Of a stretch of DNA of 64,000 bases, positions 53,412 through 61,989 are shown piece after piece. Every line of letters starts with the position of its first letter. Positions within the stretch are counted from its first letter, which is position 1. The position numbers and the translations under genes are program-made. The notes below the pieces were generated by a model. It saw nothing but the letters and a program-made list of their open reading frames with translations, did no database searches and was not told where the DNA came from. Origin of the DNA: Aequitasia sp047973235 (GTDB taxonomy: Bacteria; Bacillota; Clostridia; Lachnospirales; Lachnospiraceae); NCBI GenBank assembly GCA_047973235.1, contig JBKEBP010000128.1:1-64000 (forward strand), given 5' to 3'.

Positions 53412-55121
53412 TTATCTTTTGAATTTATAATCTCTAAACTTACCATCTCTCGACTTACCATCTCTTGACTTCCCATCTCTGTCTCTGAATCTACTATCCT
53501 TTCTCTTCCTTGTGGATTTGGTAGATATCTCTGCATTGATCTTTCGACCATTATATTTCAATCCATTGAGCCCGTCAATTACATCATACGCCTTGTTACC
53601 CGGTACAGTTGCAAATGAGAATTTATCCATCACAATAATATCATCAATTTGTTTTTCTTTTATATCACATTTCTCAGATAAAAGTGTAACAATTTGTTTT
53701 TTCTTTATTTTATCAAGTTTTCCAATATTGATGAAAATGCGCTGTGCACCTTTACCACCACCTTTTCCATCTCTACCACTACCTTGACGTCTTGGTCTTT
53801 CTTCTATTTCTTTAAGCTCATCAGCCCCTACTTCATTACTTAAAAATGCTGCTGCCAAGTCAAGAATAGTCATTTCACTATTTTCGCTATCTGCCAAAAA
53901 CTCCTCTATTGCCTTTTCATATCTTGTCAAATTGGTTTTTCCAATGTTTTCTCTAACTGTCTGAAGTGCCTTATTTGTTCTTATATCAGCTATTTCAGAA
54001 ACTTTAGGTATGGTCATGAATTTTATATTAGCTTTCGTATAATTCATTATTTCGCGCAGACGATACATATCTCTTCTAGTCACGAATGAATATGCTATAC
54101 CTTCTGCTCCCGCTCTACCCGTTCTTCCTATTCTATGTACATAATACTCTGTATCCTCAGGAACATCGTAGTTAAATACTGCATCTACACCTTTAACATC
54201 AATACCTCTGGCCGCAACATCTGTCGCAATAAGAATGTCAGCACGTCCGGCTTTGAAATTCGCCATAACCCTATCTCGCCCAGCTTGATTCATGTCGCCA
54301 TGAATACCTTCAGACAAGTACCCTCTGGCTGTCATTTCATGTGCAAGCTCATCTACCATTCTTTTCGTATTACAAAATACCATAGATAGTTTAAAATCAT
54401 TTACATCGATTAATCTGGCAAGTAAATCCATCTTATTGTCAGGGCTTACTTCCAAATAATATTGTCTAATTGACGGAACTGTTATTTCCGATTTTGTAAT
54501 TTGTATTTTTTCCGGGTTTGTAAGATACTTTTTCGTTATGTTTAAAATCTCTTTTGACATAGTCGCAGAAAACAATACAGTTTGGCGCTCTTCCGGCACT
54601 GACTCCAGTATTGTATCTATATCTTCTCTAAATCCCATGTTTAGCATTTCATCTGCTTCATCAAGAACCATATACTTCAATTTATCAAGCTTTATCGTCC
54701 TTCTTCGCATGTGATCCATAAGTCTTCCCGGTGTTGCGACTATAATTTGTGGTCTTTTCTTCAATGCCATTATCTGTCTGTCAATGCTTTGTCCACCATA
54801 AATAGCAAGAGTCTTTACTCCTGACATGTATTTACATAGTTTCATAAGCTCATTAGTAATCTGAACTGCCAATTCTCTTGTCGGCGATAATATTAGTGCT
54901 TGAATGCTCTTATCATCCGTGTCAATATCCTCTATGATAGGAATTCCAAACGCACAGGTCTTTCCCGTTCCCGTCGGCGCCTGCACCACCATGTCTTTAC
55001 CATCTAACATAGGTCTGATGCTCTGGCTTTGAACCGGTGTTGCCTCTTCAAATCCCATATCCTCTACTGCTCTTTTAAGTTCATCCGATATATCGAATTG
55101 TTTAAATAATACTGTTTCCAT
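53412..55121 (-). CDS. DEAD-box RNA helicase with DbpA-type RNA-binding domain
   Basis: 569 residues. Helicase motifs are FGFEEATPVQSQSI (Q), APTGTGKTCAF (I), VLDEADEMLN (II), FSATMS (III), and HRIGRTGRAGAEG (VI). The C-terminal DbpA-like RNA-binding fold is at about 465-540 (RIFINIGKLDKIKKKQI). A basic tail with repeated KSRDGKSRDGKF units follows. These helicases remodel rRNA and mRNA, often at low temperature (CshA/DeaD type). It has a structured leader and its own promoter. The ribosome site (GCGAG) is weak, fitting translational control. Confidence 0.95.
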   Translation of the reverse strand: METVLFKQFDISDELKRAVEDMGFEEATPVQSQSIRPMLDGKDMVVQAPTGTGKTCAFGIPIIEDIDTDDKSIQALILSPTRELAVQITNELMKLCKYMSGVKTLAIYGGQSIDRQIMALKKRPQIIVATPGRLMDHMRRRTIKLDKLKYMVLDEADEMLNMGFREDIDTILESVPEERQTVLFSATMSKEILNITKKYLTNPEKIQITKSEITVPSIRQYYLEVSPDNKMDLLARLIDVNDFKLSMVFCNTKRMVDELAHEMTARGYLSEGIHGDMNQAGRDRVMANFKAGRADILIATDVAARGIDVKGVDAVFNYDVPEDTEYYVHRIGRTGRAGAEGIAYSFVTRRDMYRLREIMNYTKANIKFMTIPKVSEIADIRTNKALQTVRENIGKTNLTRYEKAIEEFLADSENSEMTILDLAAAFLSNEVGADELKEIEERPRRQGSGRDGKGGGKGAQRIFINIGKLDKIKKKQIVTLLSEKCDIKEKQIDDIIVMDKFSFATVPGNKAYDVIDGLNGLKYNGRKINAEISTKSTRKRKDSRFRDRDGKSRDGKSRDGKFRDYKFKR

Positions 55122-55145
55122 CTAATCTCGCTTTCTTTTTAATCA

Positions 55146-55226
55146 GAATGTCTAAATACATTCTCACGCCTATTGTGCTCCTATTTGGAGTAGTTGCTTT
55201 TGTGCAACAAAATACCCCCATAGCAC
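55146..55226 (-). promoter_or_regulatory. Structured 5' leader of the DEAD-box helicase gene
   Basis: The roughly 145-base leader contains, on the minus strand, three nested stems in one hairpin: GTGCT/AGCAC (outer), GGGGTA/TACTCC with one wobble, and GTTGC/GCAAC around an ACAAAA loop (55175-55226). A second perfect hairpin is GAATGT/ACATTC (55146-55163), just ahead of a weak ribosome site. Long structured leaders on cold-shock helicases often control translation by temperature. The pairing was done by eye; no known RNA family was recognised. Confidence 0.5.
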
Positions 55227-55273
55227 CATAGAAGCTTTGCTTACGCGTGCAACGAGGGATAGTTAACTAAATA

Positions 55274-55302
55274 AATATCGCATATTTGTATAGTAATGTC
55301 AA
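55274..55302 (-). promoter_or_regulatory. Promoter of the DEAD-box helicase gene
   Basis: Minus-strand TTGACA, 17 bases, GATATT. Perfect -35, 4 of 6 at -10. It begins 9 bases before the end of the kinase gene upstream. Confidence 0.7.
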
Positions 55303-55310
55303 GTATAGAT

Positions 55311-56246
55311 TTACGTTGTACTATAATTCTTGACAACCGGTATTTCAATAATAAATGCTTTGGTATAAGGCTTGTTCATTTCTTCTATATCAACTTTAAA
55401 CCCATGTTTGTCGACGATACTCTTTACAACTGCAAGTCCCAAACCACTTCCGTCAGCATTCTCACGAGCTTCGGAACCACTGATAAAAGGTTCAAATAAT
55501 TCTTCCTTCTTTTCACTTAATCTAATACCATCGTCCGCAATAATCACGCGAATATCTCGGTCCTTTTGAATCTGTATTAACACCCTGGCATTTTGTTTGT
55601 TATGTTTGTACGCGTTAATAATGAGGTTAGAAAGTGCCCTGCGCATTTCGACTTGATCCATACGAACAATAACCGGTTCATCGGGTATATCAAGTTCTAA
55701 TATAATTTTTCTCTCTTGAAAATCATCATAAAAATCAGCTACAGTTTCTTTCAATAGCCTTGCCAGATTATATTTGTCAATTACTAAATCAAATCCTGTT
55801 GAACTAAGTTTAGTGTATTGAAACATTGAGTCTAATAGTTCATTTGCCTTTTCAGATTTAAGTGCTATTGCATCAAGCATTTCTTGTTGTTGTTTAGGCT
55901 CTGTGACCACGCCATCTCTGAGCGCCTTTGAATACCCTATTACAGTAGTCAGTGGCGTTTTTAAATCGTGAGCTACATTTGCAAAAAGAAGATTCTTGTC
56001 TTGTATAACTTTTTCGTTTAATTTCTCTATACGCCTATTTGCTAAATTAGTAAACAATCCGGCCGCAACAAGAAATACTATAATATGAACACCTATATAA
56101 AGCACAAGTGCAAATATAATGGATTCGCCATTTATAATCCCACCTGCAATCTCATCAAATATGCTGTCAATCACGGATATTACAACTATAGTTGCAAATG
56201 TAATTATCATAAATACCTTTGATAGATATTTCTTTATTTCCTTCAT
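55311..56246 (-). CDS. Sensor histidine kinase, VanS-like
   Basis: 311 residues. Two membrane helices (about 10-27 and 43-66) flank a very short extracellular loop, so sensing probably occurs within the membrane or through a partner. HisKA has H93 in VAHDLKTPLTTVIGYSKAL, and HATPase motifs are SNLIINAYKHNKQN and GSGLGLAVVKSIV. It lacks a HAMP of normal size. The ATG overlaps the regulator stop by 4 bases. Co-transcribed after a serine hydrolase and the regulator. Confidence 0.93.
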   Translation of the reverse strand: MKEIKKYLSKVFMIITFATIVVISVIDSIFDEIAGGIINGESIIFALVLYIGVHIIVFLVAAGLFTNLANRRIEKLNEKVIQDKNLLFANVAHDLKTPLTTVIGYSKALRDGVVTEPKQQQEMLDAIALKSEKANELLDSMFQYTKLSSTGFDLVIDKYNLARLLKETVADFYDDFQERKIILELDIPDEPVIVRMDQVEMRRALSNLIINAYKHNKQNARVLIQIQKDRDIRVIIADDGIRLSEKKEELFEPFISGSEARENADGSGLGLAVVKSIVDKHGFKVDIEEMNKPYTKAFIIEIPVVKNYSTT

Positions 56247-56920
56247 AGTGTTTTCTCCAGTCTATAGCCAAGTCCTCGTATGGTTTTGATATTTTCTTTC
56301 CCTACTTTGTCACGAAGTTTACTAATAGCTACACGGATAGAATTATCATCAGCCACCTGTTCCAACCATCCTGTTTCATATATCTGTTCCTTTGTAAATA
56401 TTCGACCCGGCTGCCCCATAAGAAGCTCAAGTATTCTAAACTCCACAGATGACAATTCAATTTTCTCAGAATCAATGTAAAGAACACATTCATGCAGATT
56501 TAGTGTCAAGTTTCGCACCTTTATTACTACATCCTCGTTGCTATTCCCGGAGCCAAGTTTGTAGAATCGACGCAGTCCTGCCTTTACCCTCGCTGCTACC
56601 TCCAGTGCATCAAATGGCTTCGTAATGTAATCATCTGCTCCTAGTTCCAGTCCTAATATTTTATCAGAAGGCTGGATCTTGGCTGAAATAATAATAACCG
56701 GAATGTTATTTTTACTCCGTATCTCCTTCAATAGCTCGTAGCCGTTTATTTGAGGCATCATAATATCTATTAAGGCCATATCAATTTTATATTCATTAAA
56801 AAGCCTACGTGCAACTATTCCATTCTCCGCTTCAACTATAGAAATATCATCCTTCTCCAAATATAGCCTAAGGAGATTCCTTATTTCTTTTTCATCGTCG
56901 ACAATCAATACTCGGTACAT
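56243..56920 (-). CDS. OmpR-family response regulator, VanR-like
   Basis: 225 residues. Receiver: VLIVDDEKEIRNLLRLY, phospho-accepting D52 in MALIDIMMPQ, and ADDYITKPFD. The DNA-binding domain has LSSVEFRILELLMGQPGRIFT and RVAISKLRDKVGKENIK. The likely target is the serine hydrolase operon itself, given shared orientation and a 13-base gap, but no operator was identified. Confidence 0.94.
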   Translation of the reverse strand: MYRVLIVDDEKEIRNLLRLYLEKDDISIVEAENGIVARRLFNEYKIDMALIDIMMPQINGYELLKEIRSKNNIPVIIISAKIQPSDKILGLELGADDYITKPFDALEVAARVKAGLRRFYKLGSGNSNEDVVIKVRNLTLNLHECVLYIDSEKIELSSVEFRILELLMGQPGRIFTKEQIYETGWLEQVADDNSIRVAISKLRDKVGKENIKTIRGLGYRLEKTL

Positions 56921-56933
56921 ATAATTCTCCCTG

Positions 56934-58766
56934 TTAGAAGCTCATGAAGTTAAACCATTGCCAATAGATAACATTACTGAGCATTATCGTTCCCATAATA
57001 AGAATCGCTTTATTGGATTTCTTGGCAGTAATTATACCATAAATAAAAGCTATAATAGAAAAAATACATAAAAAGACACATATAGCTACTGTTGCAGGGT
57101 ATGTTATATAGTCCGAAAGTAGAATAGAATAAACAAGCCACCCTGATGCAACGATCATAATATAGATGCAAGTCCGGAAAATATCTTCCATGTTGATACG
57201 CTCTTTTTTCTTCCATTTTCGCCACAACAAATTAATCAAATTTACTATAAGCATTACAAAAGCACATAAAATTGTGATAACAAATAGCAGCAAAACAAAT
57301 ATCTTCACAAAAAATGTCACGCTATTTTCTAAAAACATATCCTGTACAAAATTCTCCAATTTAGTGACACCTTCATCATCTGTTGTTCTCACTACCATAG
57401 TCGCAAGACCATTTTCATTATCCATAAGATAAACGTTATCCGCTATTCGTGTAACCTTTCCCTGACCTAATACAACCTTATAGACTTGAGGATCTTCGGT
57501 TCCTCCTAGTGGCAAAAGCGAACCAATATAACGAAATGCCTTACCGATACCATTCTTAAACGTTGCGCGAGACGAGGTGTATATACCACTGATATCCCGG
57601 TCAGATGATGTTATGCTTGTACTCATTTCATAATCTCCAAACACGGCGGAAAGCAGGCCATAGCTATATGCTGTTTCGCCAACCTCATTTGTCATAACAA
57701 CTATTCCCATTTTAGAATCAGGATCAAAGTATAAGCTTGTAGTACATCCTGATGTATTTCCGCTATGCCCTACTACGCCTTCACCATATGGCAAAGTCCA
57801 AAGGCCGTGGCAATTTCGTACCAACTGCGTGTCTGCATAATAGCTTGTCGGTGACAATAGCAAGTCAAGGGTATCTTTATTTTCAAAGAGACGGCTTGTT
57901 TCTCCCTCATTCGGTACGAATTCCTTTGCGAATGTAAGAAGATCATTAATGGTGCCGGTTGCCGCTCCACTTGGATAAAGCAGAATATAGGATATACATT
58001 GTCCTAGGGATTCGAAGCTATCCTCATATATTGAATAGCAATATAGCTCTTCACGCTGCTGTTTGACCCATGAATTATCAGAGCAATCCGGAAGCAGTGA
58101 TGTATGTTCCATTCCTAGTGGTTCAAAGATATTCGTCTTAACATAAGCGTCAATTGTTTGCCCACTGATGCACTCAACAATATATGCCGCAAGAGAGACT
58201 CCCCAGTTCGAATAAGAGCATACTTCACCCGGAACATAAATTTGAGTGGGTTCACTTTGCCTAAGTGCCTGCTCCAAAGAGACTATCTCCTCAGAATCAT
58301 CAGTTTCCACGGAATAAAGTGTTTCTTGAAAACCTGCTGTATGACTCATTAAGTGAATCATGGTAATTGGTGCGTCATAGTTGAGCTTTGTCAGAAAGTT
58401 CTCGGGCAGATACTCATTTATATTTGCATCAATGTCGATTTTGCCTTGTTCATGTAACTGCATTACACTAACCCATACAAGAAGCTTTGTAACCGACCCC
58501 CACTCATATACGGTATCTTCATCAACCTCAATCTGATTTTCTACATTCGAATACCCATATTGTGTTGAATAGACAGTCTCTGACCCATTGAAAACTGCAG
58601 TCGAAACAGATGCCGTGCCTTCTCTGCGCTCTTCTATGTATTGTTCGATTCGTTCTCCAAGTGCATCCTCCAAAGTACTATTTTTTGCATATACAAAAGT
58701 AGAATTATTAATAAGCACAATTATTATTGTTAGTACTGCCACAAAGCAGTATGGTTTTCTTTTCAT
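56934..58766 (-). CDS. Membrane serine hydrolase, beta-lactamase/PBP4*-like, with C-terminal helices
   Basis: 610 residues. A signal peptide or anchor (about 6-27) precedes a class C-like catalytic domain (about 30-370). It shows S91-x-x-K94 in WGSVTKLLVW, the YSN motif in CSYSNWGVSL, and HSG in GVVGHSGNTSG. After a linker there are about four membrane helices (from about 480), so the active site faces outside. Such proteins act as D-amino peptidases, esterases or wall-modifying enzymes; true beta-lactamase activity is uncertain. The ATG used follows AAGGAGG by 9 bases. It heads the VanRS-like unit. Confidence 0.88.
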   Translation of the reverse strand: MKRKPYCFVAVLTIIIVLINNSTFVYAKNSTLEDALGERIEQYIEERREGTASVSTAVFNGSETVYSTQYGYSNVENQIEVDEDTVYEWGSVTKLLVWVSVMQLHEQGKIDIDANINEYLPENFLTKLNYDAPITMIHLMSHTAGFQETLYSVETDDSEEIVSLEQALRQSEPTQIYVPGEVCSYSNWGVSLAAYIVECISGQTIDAYVKTNIFEPLGMEHTSLLPDCSDNSWVKQQREELYCYSIYEDSFESLGQCISYILLYPSGAATGTINDLLTFAKEFVPNEGETSRLFENKDTLDLLLSPTSYYADTQLVRNCHGLWTLPYGEGVVGHSGNTSGCTTSLYFDPDSKMGIVVMTNEVGETAYSYGLLSAVFGDYEMSTSITSSDRDISGIYTSSRATFKNGIGKAFRYIGSLLPLGGTEDPQVYKVVLGQGKVTRIADNVYLMDNENGLATMVVRTTDDEGVTKLENFVQDMFLENSVTFFVKIFVLLLFVITILCAFVMLIVNLINLLWRKWKKKERINMEDIFRTCIYIMIVASGWLVYSILLSDYITYPATVAICVFLCIFSIIAFIYGIITAKKSNKAILIMGTIMLSNVIYWQWFNFMSF

Positions 58767-58929
58767 TTGCTCCAACCTCCTTTTGACCTAGTATATGGTA
58801 CATACCTTTCGCAAATATATTAAAAAGATTAACTCAACATTAAAGTTTTACATACTTGCATGAGGGTGGAAATATATGGAAAAACCTATGAACGCAAAGG
58901 GGTTGTCGGTAAATAGGGAATAGCCCAAG

Positions 58930-58970
58930 ATAGGAAGATAATAACTCTTTTCAAGTTATCATCTTCCTAT
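58930..58970. terminator. Strong hairpin after the IlvD-type gene
   Basis: A 17-base stem with one wobble (ATAGGAAGATAATAACT on the plus strand) and a 7-base loop, 42 bases past the dehydratase stop. The T-run is on the plus strand (TATTTTG), so for the minus-strand gene it lacks a good U-tract; it may still end transcription or protect mRNA ends. The rest of this 246-base gap shows no convincing gene. Confidence 0.55.
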
Positions 58971-59012
58971 TTTGTAATCCGGCATATTTTCCGACTGCCC
59001 CCTTTTATGGTA

Positions 59013-60755
59013 CTAATATTCTAGATACGCTCCCTTCATGGGACTGGACACTTTATTACTAAATAATGCTAGAACACCTTTTTTATACTTTAAGGGTTTT
59101 GGATACCATTTTTTATGCCTTTCTGTAAGGATCTGTTTCATCTCGGTTTCTGTCTTTTTCTCACCTTTAACACCAATTATTGCAAGAATTCTTTTTGGTA
59201 TATCTATTTGAATAATATCGCCCTCTTCTACCAGTGCTATGGGGCCTCCACTTGCTGCTTCCGGACTACAGTGTCCTATAACTGGTCCTGTTGAAGCACC
59301 AGAAAAACGGCCATCTGTGATAAGTGCAATACTCTTACCTAGCATCTTATCCGAACTAATAGCTTCTGTTGTATAGAACATCTCAGGCATACCACTTCCT
59401 TTTGGTCCTTCATATCGGATAAATACAGCATCTCCCGGTCTAACTCTATGATGTAGTACTGCATCAATACATTCTTCTTCTGAATCAAATGGTCTTGCAT
59501 TAAGAGTTGCAACAAACATTTCTTTGGGACAGGTTGTATGTTTAATAACTGCTCCTTCTGGCGCAAGATTACCTTTTAAAATGGCAATGCTTCCTTCTGT
59601 AGAAATTGCGTTGTCATATTTTCTAATAATATCTTCTTGGGTAATACTAATCTGATACTTTTTATTGGCATCATCAAGCCACTTTTGGCATCTTTCGTAA
59701 TAACCATTTTCTTTTAAATCTTGTAGATTTTCTCCAAGCGTTTTTCCGGTGACAGTCATCACATCAAGATTTAAATGCTCTTTAATTTCTTCCATGATAG
59801 CTGGAACACCTCCAGCGTAATAGAAGAATTCAGCCGGCCATTTACCCGACGGTCTGATATCTAGTAAATAGTGTGCCCCTCTGTGAAGCAAATCAAAGGT
59901 CTCACCAGTGATTTCGATTCCATATTCATGTGCGATTGCAGGAATATGTAGCAAACAATTTGAACTGCCTGAGATTGCTGCATGTATCATAATGGCATTT
60001 TCAAAGCTCTTCATAGTTACAATATCTGATGGTTTTAATCCCTGCTTTGCAAGTGTTACACTCTGTTTTCCTGCACGATAGGCATATTCCAGCAAATCCG
60101 GACTATTTGCCGGTAACAAAGCACTGCCCGGAAGTGCAATACCTAATACTTCTGCCATAATTTGCATCGTACTCGCTGTACCAATAAAACTACATGCACC
60201 GCAACTTGGGCAGGCGTTTTGCTTTGCCCATTCAAGTTCCTTTTTATCTATCTCTCCTCGTTCATATCTTGCGTTATACATACCAAGCTGTTCTAATGTT
60301 AGCATCTTAGGTCCTGCGCTCATCGTCCCTCCGCATACTGTGACTGACGGAACATTAACACGAGCCATCCCCATTAGATTAGCCGGCATCCCTTTATCAC
60401 AACTTGCGATGTACGCAGCACCATCAAAAGGTGTTGCATTAGCATGAATTTCTATCATATTGGCAATCATCTCACGGCTTACAAGACTATAATTGATACC
60501 ATCCGTGCCCTGGCTTTCGCCATCACAAATATCTGTACAGAAATAACGTGCTCCAAAACCTCCTGCTTCCCATATTCCTCTTCTAACTTCTGCTACTAAT
60601 TTATCAAGATGTCCACTTCCCGGATGGCTATCTCCAAAAGTACTCTCCACCATAATCTGCGGTTTTGATAAATCCTCTGGTTTCCAACCAGTTCCAATAC
60701 GAAGTGGATCAAGCTCAGGTGCAAGTTTTCTCATCTTCTGACTTATTAATTCCAT
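59013..60755 (-). CDS. IlvD/Edd-family dehydratase, probably sugar-acid
   Basis: 580 residues. The Fe-S and substrate blocks are FCTDICDGESQG (C77), IASCDKGMPANLMGMA (C119), and ACPSCGACSFIGTASTMQIM (about 181-200). The late ITDGRFSGASTGPVIGHCSP is shared with dihydroxy-acid and aldonic-acid dehydratases. The setting beside a rhamnosidase and a Gfo/Idh/MocA protein points to an aldonate such as rhamnonate, arabinonate or xylonate, rather than valine synthesis. That assignment is by context. Last gene of the cluster and complete. Confidence 0.87.
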   Translation of the reverse strand: MELISQKMRKLAPELDPLRIGTGWKPEDLSKPQIMVESTFGDSHPGSGHLDKLVAEVRRGIWEAGGFGARYFCTDICDGESQGTDGINYSLVSREMIANMIEIHANATPFDGAAYIASCDKGMPANLMGMARVNVPSVTVCGGTMSAGPKMLTLEQLGMYNARYERGEIDKKELEWAKQNACPSCGACSFIGTASTMQIMAEVLGIALPGSALLPANSPDLLEYAYRAGKQSVTLAKQGLKPSDIVTMKSFENAIMIHAAISGSSNCLLHIPAIAHEYGIEITGETFDLLHRGAHYLLDIRPSGKWPAEFFYYAGGVPAIMEEIKEHLNLDVMTVTGKTLGENLQDLKENGYYERCQKWLDDANKKYQISITQEDIIRKYDNAISTEGSIAILKGNLAPEGAVIKHTTCPKEMFVATLNARPFDSEEECIDAVLHHRVRPGDAVFIRYEGPKGSGMPEMFYTTEAISSDKMLGKSIALITDGRFSGASTGPVIGHCSPEAASGGPIALVEEGDIIQIDIPKRILAIIGVKGEKKTETEMKQILTERHKKWYPKPLKYKKGVLALFSNKVSSPMKGAYLEY

Positions 60756-60813
60756 GAATCATTCCATCCCTTCATATGAATTATGATAGTTATAATAATT
60801 GTTTATATATCTA

Positions 60814-61827
60814 CTATTTTTCCGATGAATATACTAAATTCCATTCTTTTCTTAGCATATCACATTGCTCAAGCACACTGTGACTTATTTCAAACGAAAC
60901 ATAAGGTGATTCTTTTATTCCTGTTCTTATACATTCATTGACATACGAAATTTCGTATTGATAGCCTTCATCTTCTATTCCCTCTACTCTATGTGGTACT
61001 TCTTCTTCAAAACATTCCGTATGTTTACCAATTACAACTTGCATTTTAGTGGGCTTCCAAAATCGGGGGATGACTATATATCCTTTGGTTCCATAAATAT
61101 ATGCTGTATCTATCATATGTGTTCTTATTCCACTACTCATTACAGCTAGCTCTCCATGATCATATTGACCAATATAAGACGCCTGTTCATCAACTTGTAT
61201 GTGAAGCTCATCAGTATTCATTGAGGCTACTCCGAAAAGCTTGATAGGAGATTTCTGATAAATCATCTGCATAAAGTGCAAATTATAAACACCTGTATCT
61301 AATAAGCCTCCTCCTCCTTGATTAATATCAACTAGTCTGCCTTTATAATCATCGTTGACCCGGAAAGAAAATGCAGTCTGTACTGATCTTACTTCGCCAA
61401 TTTTATCTTCATTTATATATTCTAAAGCTTTCTTGGTAACCGGAAAAAATCTTGTCCATACCGCCTCCATGAGAAATACATTATTATCCTTCGCACATTG
61501 GATCATTTCGACAAAATCTTTTGCATTTAATGCAGCAGGTTTTTCAACAAGGACATTTTTTCCCGCATTCATTGCACTTATTGCTAATTGTTTATGAGCT
61601 GTATGTGGTACTGGAATATAAGCAATATCAATATCCTGGCAATGAATCATTTCATCATAATTCATTACCTTTGGGATATTCCATTTGGCTGCAATATTAA
61701 CGGCAGTTTTTTCTGTTCGCGACGCAACAGCTACTACTTCCATATCGTCCACTTGGCTGACACCTTTCATCCAACGATCAACAACCTCTCCAGCTCCAAG
61801 TAATCCCCAACGTATTTTTTTATTCAT
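60814..61827 (-). CDS. Gfo/Idh/MocA-family NAD(P)-dependent oxidoreductase
   Basis: 337 residues. Rossmann motif WGLLGAGEVVDRWM at the N-terminus and the catalytic-lysine EKPAALNAKDF block. GGGGLLDTGVYNLHFMQM carries the family's Asp and His region. It resembles the dihydrodiol/xylose dehydrogenase branch that oxidises sugars at C1 or ring carbons. It could feed the downstream dehydratase by making an aldonate or lactone. AGGAGG precedes the ATG. It is separated from the rhamnosidase by 162 bases of AT-rich DNA with no clear promoter. Confidence 0.88.
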   Translation of the reverse strand: MNKKIRWGLLGAGEVVDRWMKGVSQVDDMEVVAVASRTEKTAVNIAAKWNIPKVMNYDEMIHCQDIDIAYIPVPHTAHKQLAISAMNAGKNVLVEKPAALNAKDFVEMIQCAKDNNVFLMEAVWTRFFPVTKKALEYINEDKIGEVRSVQTAFSFRVNDDYKGRLVDINQGGGGLLDTGVYNLHFMQMIYQKSPIKLFGVASMNTDELHIQVDEQASYIGQYDHGELAVMSSGIRTHMIDTAYIYGTKGYIVIPRFWKPTKMQVVIGKHTECFEEEVPHRVEGIEDEGYQYEISYVNECIRTGIKESPYVSFEISHSVLEQCDMLRKEWNLVYSSEK

Positions 61828-61989
61828 AAGTTATTCCTCCTGTTTAATCTGGGTTGAGTCTAATTATACTAACGTTTTTTCATAAATTATTTCATACTCC
61901 AATACAACATATCTTTTTATTATTTTTATTACATTTCTATTATTGATTTCCAAACTTTCTCACCTATATCACATGCTCTATCCATTGCA

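Noticed and set aside
53400..53520. Tandem repeats at the helicase C-terminus
   Set aside because: They encode a basic K/R/D/G tail normal for RNA helicases and are not a separate repeat element.
55122..55225. ORFs crossing the DEAD-box leader on the minus strand
   Set aside because: They lack ribosome sites and one runs out of frame into the helicase; more likely by-products of the structured RNA. A leader peptide remains possible and is mentioned under the leader finding.
58860..58916. An 18-codon plus-strand ORF followed closely by a hairpin with a plus-strand T-run
   Set aside because: No ribosome site, no promoter that I could support, and too short to judge; the hairpin is explained as the end of the minus-strand dehydratase unit.
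61929..61985. A short protein-like minus-strand ORF directly after the rhamnosidase stop
   Set aside because: About 18 codons with no ribosome site; the rhamnosidase already ends at a typical GH78 C-terminus, so a frameshifted tail is not needed.
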